This document shows, piece by piece, positions 5,101-7,295 of a stretch of DNA of 7,295 nucleotides (positions are counted from its first letter, which is position 1; every line of letters begins with the position of its first letter). The DNA lies in contig JAHEML010000031.1 in assembly GCA_024643705.1 (NCBI GenBank), forward strand, positions 4,440-11,734, read 5' to 3'. The notes beneath the pieces were generated by a model that did no database searches, was not told the DNA's origin, and was given only the letters and a program-made list of their open reading frames with translations. The position numbers and the translations under genes are program-made. The stretch comes from Caldilineaceae bacterium. GTDB lineage: Bacteria; Chloroflexota; Anaerolineae; Caldilineales; Caldilineaceae.

Positions 5101-7295
5101 GGCCCGTCCCTGGCTCGGTCTGTGGTGCTGACAGATACATTGCCAGACGGTGTGCAGTGGATTTCTCCCGCGATCAACGCCGACTGTACTGAAATTGTGC
5201 CGGGAACTCTCTCGTGTACAGTGGACGACATCGACGCACGCGACAGCAACAGCGCGCAAATCAGCGTGCGTGTTTTGCCTGGGGCAGCCGGCACGTTGAC
5301 CAACACGGCAACCGTCTCCACCAGTGCCAGCGACCCAACGGGCATCAACACAGACAGCGTGACAACATCGGTCACCCAGCAGGCTGACCTGACGGTGACA
5401 AAGCAGGTGAACGGCACATCCCTGAATGTGGGGGCGACAGCCATTTACACGGTTGGTGTAGCCAATGCCGGGCCAAGCAATGCCACCAATGTGGTCATTG
5501 CCGATACTCTGCCAAGCGGACTCTACAACGCCACATTCACCCCTGTTGATCAAAACGGCCAACCGGCTGGTTCATACGATCAAGGGCTGGGGTTGTGGAC
5601 AGTAGGTGATCTGGACGCAGGGCAACGTGTCACCATGACCATCACCGCCCTCATCTCTTCGACGACTTCGAGTACCACGGTTGTCAATACAGCGCGGGTG
5701 GATCAGGTCGATCAACCCGATCCTGGCCCTGGGCTGAACAGCAGTTCGGCCAGCTTTACCGTGCCTGCCAACGCGGATGTGGCGGTGGCCCAATCGGTCT
5801 CCGACAGTACGCCCAATGTAGGTAGACAGGTGACCCTGGTGCTGACAGCGACCAACAATGGCCCCGAGACCGCCACCAATGTGGTTATCTCCGATCTCCT
5901 GCCCGTCGAACTGCGTTTTGTCGGCTCGCTGGCTGGTGCTGGTAGCTACAGCCAGACCACGGGCCTCTGGCAAGTGGGAAGCCTGGGCATCGCTTCCAGC
6001 ACACGGCTGACCATCACTGTTCAGGTGATCGACTCGGGCAGCTTTACCAACACTGCTACTATCACCGCTGATCAATACGACGACAAGGCCACCAACAATC
6101 GAGCCGATGTCGTATTGAATGTGGATCAAGCCGCCGACTTGCGCCTGGCCCAAGTGGCAAGCACAAGCACACCAAACGTAGAGGGTACGCTCTACATCAC
6201 GTTGACGCTGACCAATGATGGGCCTGATACCGCGACAAACGTGGCGGTGCGGGATGCGCTGCCCACGCTTTTGACAGGCGCGACCGTGCAACCCGGAGCA
6301 AGTACCACCTATAGCACCACGACCAACCTTTGGACAATCCCGTCCATAGCCAAAGGTCAGTCATTCACCCTTGTGGTCATCAAGACGCTAAAAGAATCTG
6401 GCCCCATCCTCAACACTGCCGAAGTCAGTGCCAGCAGCCTCTTCGATCCAGATTCGATACCCAATAATGGGGTAGGCAACGGCGAAGATGATCAGGTATC
6501 GCTTTCGTTGACAGTTCCTGCGGCAGCCGATCTGGCCGTCTTCAAGAGCATTACACCCGTTGGGGGTGCCGATGTAGGTGACACAATCTTCCTGAATTAC
6601 CGAGTGGAGAATAATGGGCCAGACACGGCGACCGGGATTGTCGTCACGGATACGCTTGCGTCCCAGCTCACCCAGACGACAGTTATTCTTATCAGCGCCG
6701 GCGGTAGCTATAACGTGAGCACTGGCCGCTGGGATGTACCTGATCTGGACCCCGGCCAAAATGCAACCCTGGACCTGACAGTGCTTGTAGTGAGCGGTGG
6801 CGCAGGGCAAACGATTGTCGATAACACAGACGCACTTTATGCTGACCAATATGACCCTGTTCCAAATAACAATATCGGTCAGACAAGTATTGCCATTGCT
6901 GGTGCCGATCTGCGTCTGAGCAAGAGCGTCAGTAATCCCAATCCGAACGTGGGTGATCCGGTTGTCTACACTATTACCGTAACTAACGATGGCCCGACAG
7001 ATACCACTAATGTGCGCGTGACCGATATCTTGCCCGCTGGTTTCTCCAGCCCCATCACCTATACCAGCCAGGGCAACTTTGGGCCAGCTGCGCCCACCGT
7101 CGCTGGCGTCTGGGAGGTTGGTTCGTTGGCGGAAACCGAGAGTGCAACCCTGGTGATCACAGGTGTTGTTGCCAGCGGCTATGCTGGCCAAACCATCACC
7201 AACACCATCCAGGGTGCCACATCCGATGTGGTGGATGGCAATCAAAGCAACAACAAACCGTCCGCTGCCTTCGTAGTTCAATCTGCAGACTTGGT
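2176..7295 (+). CDS. Partial (3' end missing) giant secreted protein: PD40/TolB-like propeller followed by ten or more DUF11 repeats
   Basis: The frame runs from ATG 2176 without a stop to the window edge (1706 codons plus two bases). Residues 1-28 form a signal peptide: Arg-Arg near the N-terminus, a hydrophobic core (LLFAVILLSLLIGGLAA) and an AHA-Q cleavage region. Residues about 59-424 form a PD40/TolB-like beta-propeller, with S-x-D-G-x-x-(I/V)-x-F/Y motifs at 126, 185, 239, 298, 351 and 413. From about 436 there are ten complete DUF11-type Ig-like repeats of 120-131 residues, starting near 436, 559, 690, 821, 945, 1070, 1200, 1320, 1451 and 1577; an eleventh opens at 1704. Typical repeat landmarks are an A-D-L start, N-x-GP, D-T-LP and a closing Asn/Asp-rich loop. 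DUF11 arrays are common in large bacterial and archaeal surface proteins, where they act as stalks; PD40 blades mediate protein or glycan contacts. An exported stalk with a propeller head is therefore inferred. There is no catalytic motif, and the anchoring signal, if any, lies beyond the window. Start choice rests on the Shine-Dalgarno and the signal peptide. Confidence 0.93.
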   Translation, partial: MISRRLLFAVILLSLLIGGLAASPAHAQEGGISCTTTVAQSLIDTGQDIFYSAQPRSTNSGDALFFWSTGDLDSFPGGIDNSDGNIELFRSELVFEENGSVTRSFRQVTDSIGNILGGFNLAPEVSGDGKYLIFFSDRSYPRNDTDLIGGRNFKIWLADLTDLDNIKIRQITTSTVSANLYPTIANDGKRVAYVSDNDIPDGNLDIYLIDISSPSSIANPTLVGRPTPLGILNEGPKLSGDGSTLVFTSNRTFQDAASGVTVNADGNVEIFAYDVQTRNLKAVTNTTGNVVNETAAVSADGQWITFVRGPGSGANDPARQVYLASNPNRVGAGFIERISVSGTDNFNPSISSGGDRILYQQKNRTPGDTASQVVIQYDGIQNVILYDRIAQDRQIFRSRTNPNAGELGTPALSGNGTVLFYEDEGGISTVECTISDLSLTASVTPGRVIAGESQTFVWAVANAADSVASGVTVTGTLPSGFVPTSLLPAESCSLTGQSISCLFPRLEAMGTRTMTATVAVANDLLGDQTVAFRAFSNKSTDRDPSNNDRVLASQVVAQADLGILKTAFPDTALLSEDITYTLVISNVGPSLSRSVRVTDTLPFGLDFQFSDGCDVVAGETGSQGPVVSCFLGDMQPGPESTITRTIRTTIGTNLEGFIENEAEVASGLTFDPPGGLSNSVAITNSVNTDFDLAVSQSAAPPLLLAGGRITYTTVVTNYGLSTAEAVVLTGTLPGELTLVGTPSGAQGCTGGLTFACTLGQMELGDVIQVTIVGVISPTHTGTLTSSVGVFSVNQVDADRRKDNNFFQLPNGNQPIIVAQQADLKAELISAPSDVLAGEDYTYILSIENLGPSAAEGVVLADTPPAGWSLLSIANSVSSCSGSTFAICEVPLLLPNESVIFTVTLALNQNAALGSQPYAVAVQSLSTDPNPANDNVDFAVTVADEASLTINKLASATSVVAGQTESLVYTLYVYNDGPSLARSVVLTDTLPDGVQWISPAINADCTEIVPGTLSCTVDDIDARDSNSAQISVRVLPGAAGTLTNTATVSTSASDPTGINTDSVTTSVTQQADLTVTKQVNGTSLNVGATAIYTVGVANAGPSNATNVVIADTLPSGLYNATFTPVDQNGQPAGSYDQGLGLWTVGDLDAGQRVTMTITALISSTTSSTTVVNTARVDQVDQPDPGPGLNSSSASFTVPANADVAVAQSVSDSTPNVGRQVTLVLTATNNGPETATNVVISDLLPVELRFVGSLAGAGSYSQTTGLWQVGSLGIASSTRLTITVQVIDSGSFTNTATITADQYDDKATNNRADVVLNVDQAADLRLAQVASTSTPNVEGTLYITLTLTNDGPDTATNVAVRDALPTLLTGATVQPGASTTYSTTTNLWTIPSIAKGQSFTLVVIKTLKESGPILNTAEVSASSLFDPDSIPNNGVGNGEDDQVSLSLTVPAAADLAVFKSITPVGGADVGDTIFLNYRVENNGPDTATGIVVTDTLASQLTQTTVILISAGGSYNVSTGRWDVPDLDPGQNATLDLTVLVVSGGAGQTIVDNTDALYADQYDPVPNNNIGQTSIAIAGADLRLSKSVSNPNPNVGDPVVYTITVTNDGPTDTTNVRVTDILPAGFSSPITYTSQGNFGPAAPTVAGVWEVGSLAETESATLVITGVVASGYAGQTITNTIQGATSDVVDGNQSNNKPSAAFVVQSADL
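2350..3447 (+). other. Domain region: PD40/TolB-like beta-propeller of the second protein
   Basis: Six clear blade motifs begin at 2551 (SGDGKYLIFFSD), 2728 (ANDGKRVAYVSD), 2890 (SGDGSTLVFTSN), 3067 (SADGQWITFVRG), 3226 (SSGGDRILYQQK) and 3412 (SGNGTVLFYED). A degenerate seventh (NSGDALFFWST) lies at 2350. Between motifs are the usual strands of the form DGN-x-(D/E)-I-(Y/F) followed by a Tyr/Asp turn (NLDIYLID, NVEIFAYD). The pattern matches TolB-like six- or seven-bladed propellers. Unlike periplasmic TolB, there is no partner Tol/Pal gene in view and the propeller is fused to a repeat stalk, so a Tol function is not implied. Only two cysteines occur near it, one before (codon 2275) and one after (codon 3469). 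Confidence 0.82.
3481..5382 (+). repeat. DUF11 repeats 1-5, cysteine-pair class
   Basis: Five consecutive DUF11-type repeats begin near 3481, 3850, 4243, 4636 and 5008 (123, 131, 131, 124 and 125 residues). Each carries exactly two cysteines in the middle of the repeat, after the D-T-LP or equivalent motif: codons 3649/3676, 4012/4060, 4417/4441, 4810/4834 and 5185/5215. The spacing is 7-15 intervening residues, as in CTGGLTFAC and CSGSTFAIC. A disulfide-closed hairpin per repeat is likely if the protein is exported, as the signal peptide indicates. Repeat 1 is the most divergent and lacks the N-x-GP motif (it reads ANAADS). The repeats are recognisable only at protein level; the DNA has diverged widely. 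Confidence 0.85.
5383..7284 (+). repeat. DUF11 repeats 6-10, cysteine-free Trp-motif class
   Basis: Five further DUF11-type repeats begin near 5383, 5773, 6133, 6526 and 6904 (130, 120, 131, 126 and 127 residues). None has a cysteine. At the position of the Cys hairpin they carry a motif with an invariant Trp: codons 5596 (GLWTVGDL), 5968 (GLWQVGSL), 6331 (NLWTIPSI), 6730 (GRWDVPDL) and 7111 (GVWEVGSL). In repeats 6-9 this is preceded by a Tyr about nine to eleven residues upstream (SYDQ, SYSQ, TYST, SYNV). The N-x-GP motif is strong (NAGPSNATNV, NNGPETATNV, NDGPDTATNV). Repeat 9 has lost the proline of D-T-LP (DTLASQL). Each unit ends in an Asn/Asp-rich loop such as DQYDDKATNN or DQYDPVPNNN. 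Confidence 0.86.
7285..7295 (+). repeat. Start of an eleventh DUF11 repeat, cut by the window edge
   Basis: The last codons read A-D-L after a VVQS linker, the same A-D-L opening that begins most of the preceding repeats (for example at 6526 and 6904). Only three codons plus two bases are present, so this rests on position and the opening tripeptide alone. It indicates that the array and the protein continue beyond the window. Confidence 0.55.

Noticed and set aside
4708..5562. Long minus-strand open frame (284 codons) opposite DUF11 repeats 4-6
   Set aside because: Same codon register as the sense frame and same codon-avoidance explanation. The His/Cys/Arg-rich product matches no family I know, and the sense strand carries conserved repeats throughout.
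5572..6291. Minus-strand open frame (239 codons) opposite DUF11 repeats 6-8
   Set aside because: In register with the sense gene; a shadow of repeat codons. It looks like the other antisense frames because it mirrors the same repeats, not because it is a gene family.
6388..7281. Minus-strand open frame (297 codons) opposite DUF11 repeats 8-10
   Set aside because: In register with the sense gene, with no recognisable domain. It is open because TTA, CTA and TCA are rare on the sense strand.

Overview
The window holds two large genes on the + strand, both cut by the window edges, and essentially no intergenic DNA. The first reading frame is already open at the left edge and ends at 2179. The second starts at 2176 (ATGA overlap, good Shine-Dalgarno at 2165-2169) and is still open at the right edge, giving at least 1706 codons. 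Both products look like secreted or cell-surface modular proteins built from beta-sandwich and beta-propeller modules. No enzyme, RNA gene, mobile element, CRISPR array or phage gene is visible.

Region 1-2179: C-terminal part of a protein with FG-GAP/VCBS calcium-loop repeats, then a beta-rich linker with an unnamed beta-sandwich-like stretch, a PKD domain (WDFGDG), a short LYLPLV motif and a C-terminal fibronectin type III-like domain. Region 2176-7295: a signal peptide, a PD40/TolB-like propeller with six clear blades, and then ten complete repeats of about 120-131 residues of the DUF11 type (conserved N-x-GP and D-T-LP motifs), with an eleventh beginning at the right edge. The ten repeats fall into two contiguous classes. 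The first five each have exactly two cysteines; the last five have none and carry a Trp-centred motif instead.

Organism: base composition looks moderately GC-rich by eye. The repertoire (VCBS + PKD + LYLPLV + FN3; PD40 propeller + long DUF11 array) resembles secreted proteins of filamentous Chloroflexota (Anaerolineae/Caldilineae and relatives). This is an inference from style, not a proof; other environmental bacteria with large surface proteins (Planctomycetota, Cyanobacteria) are possible.

Working together: the overlapping start/stop and lack of any spacer imply one transcript and translational coupling. The likeliest picture is a pair of exported proteins, each with a propeller at or near its N-terminal side and stalk-like Ig-fold modules after it, acting in adhesion, cell-envelope structure or extracellular binding. 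The ligand and the anchoring mode cannot be read from this window, because the N-terminus of the first protein and the C-terminus of the second are missing.
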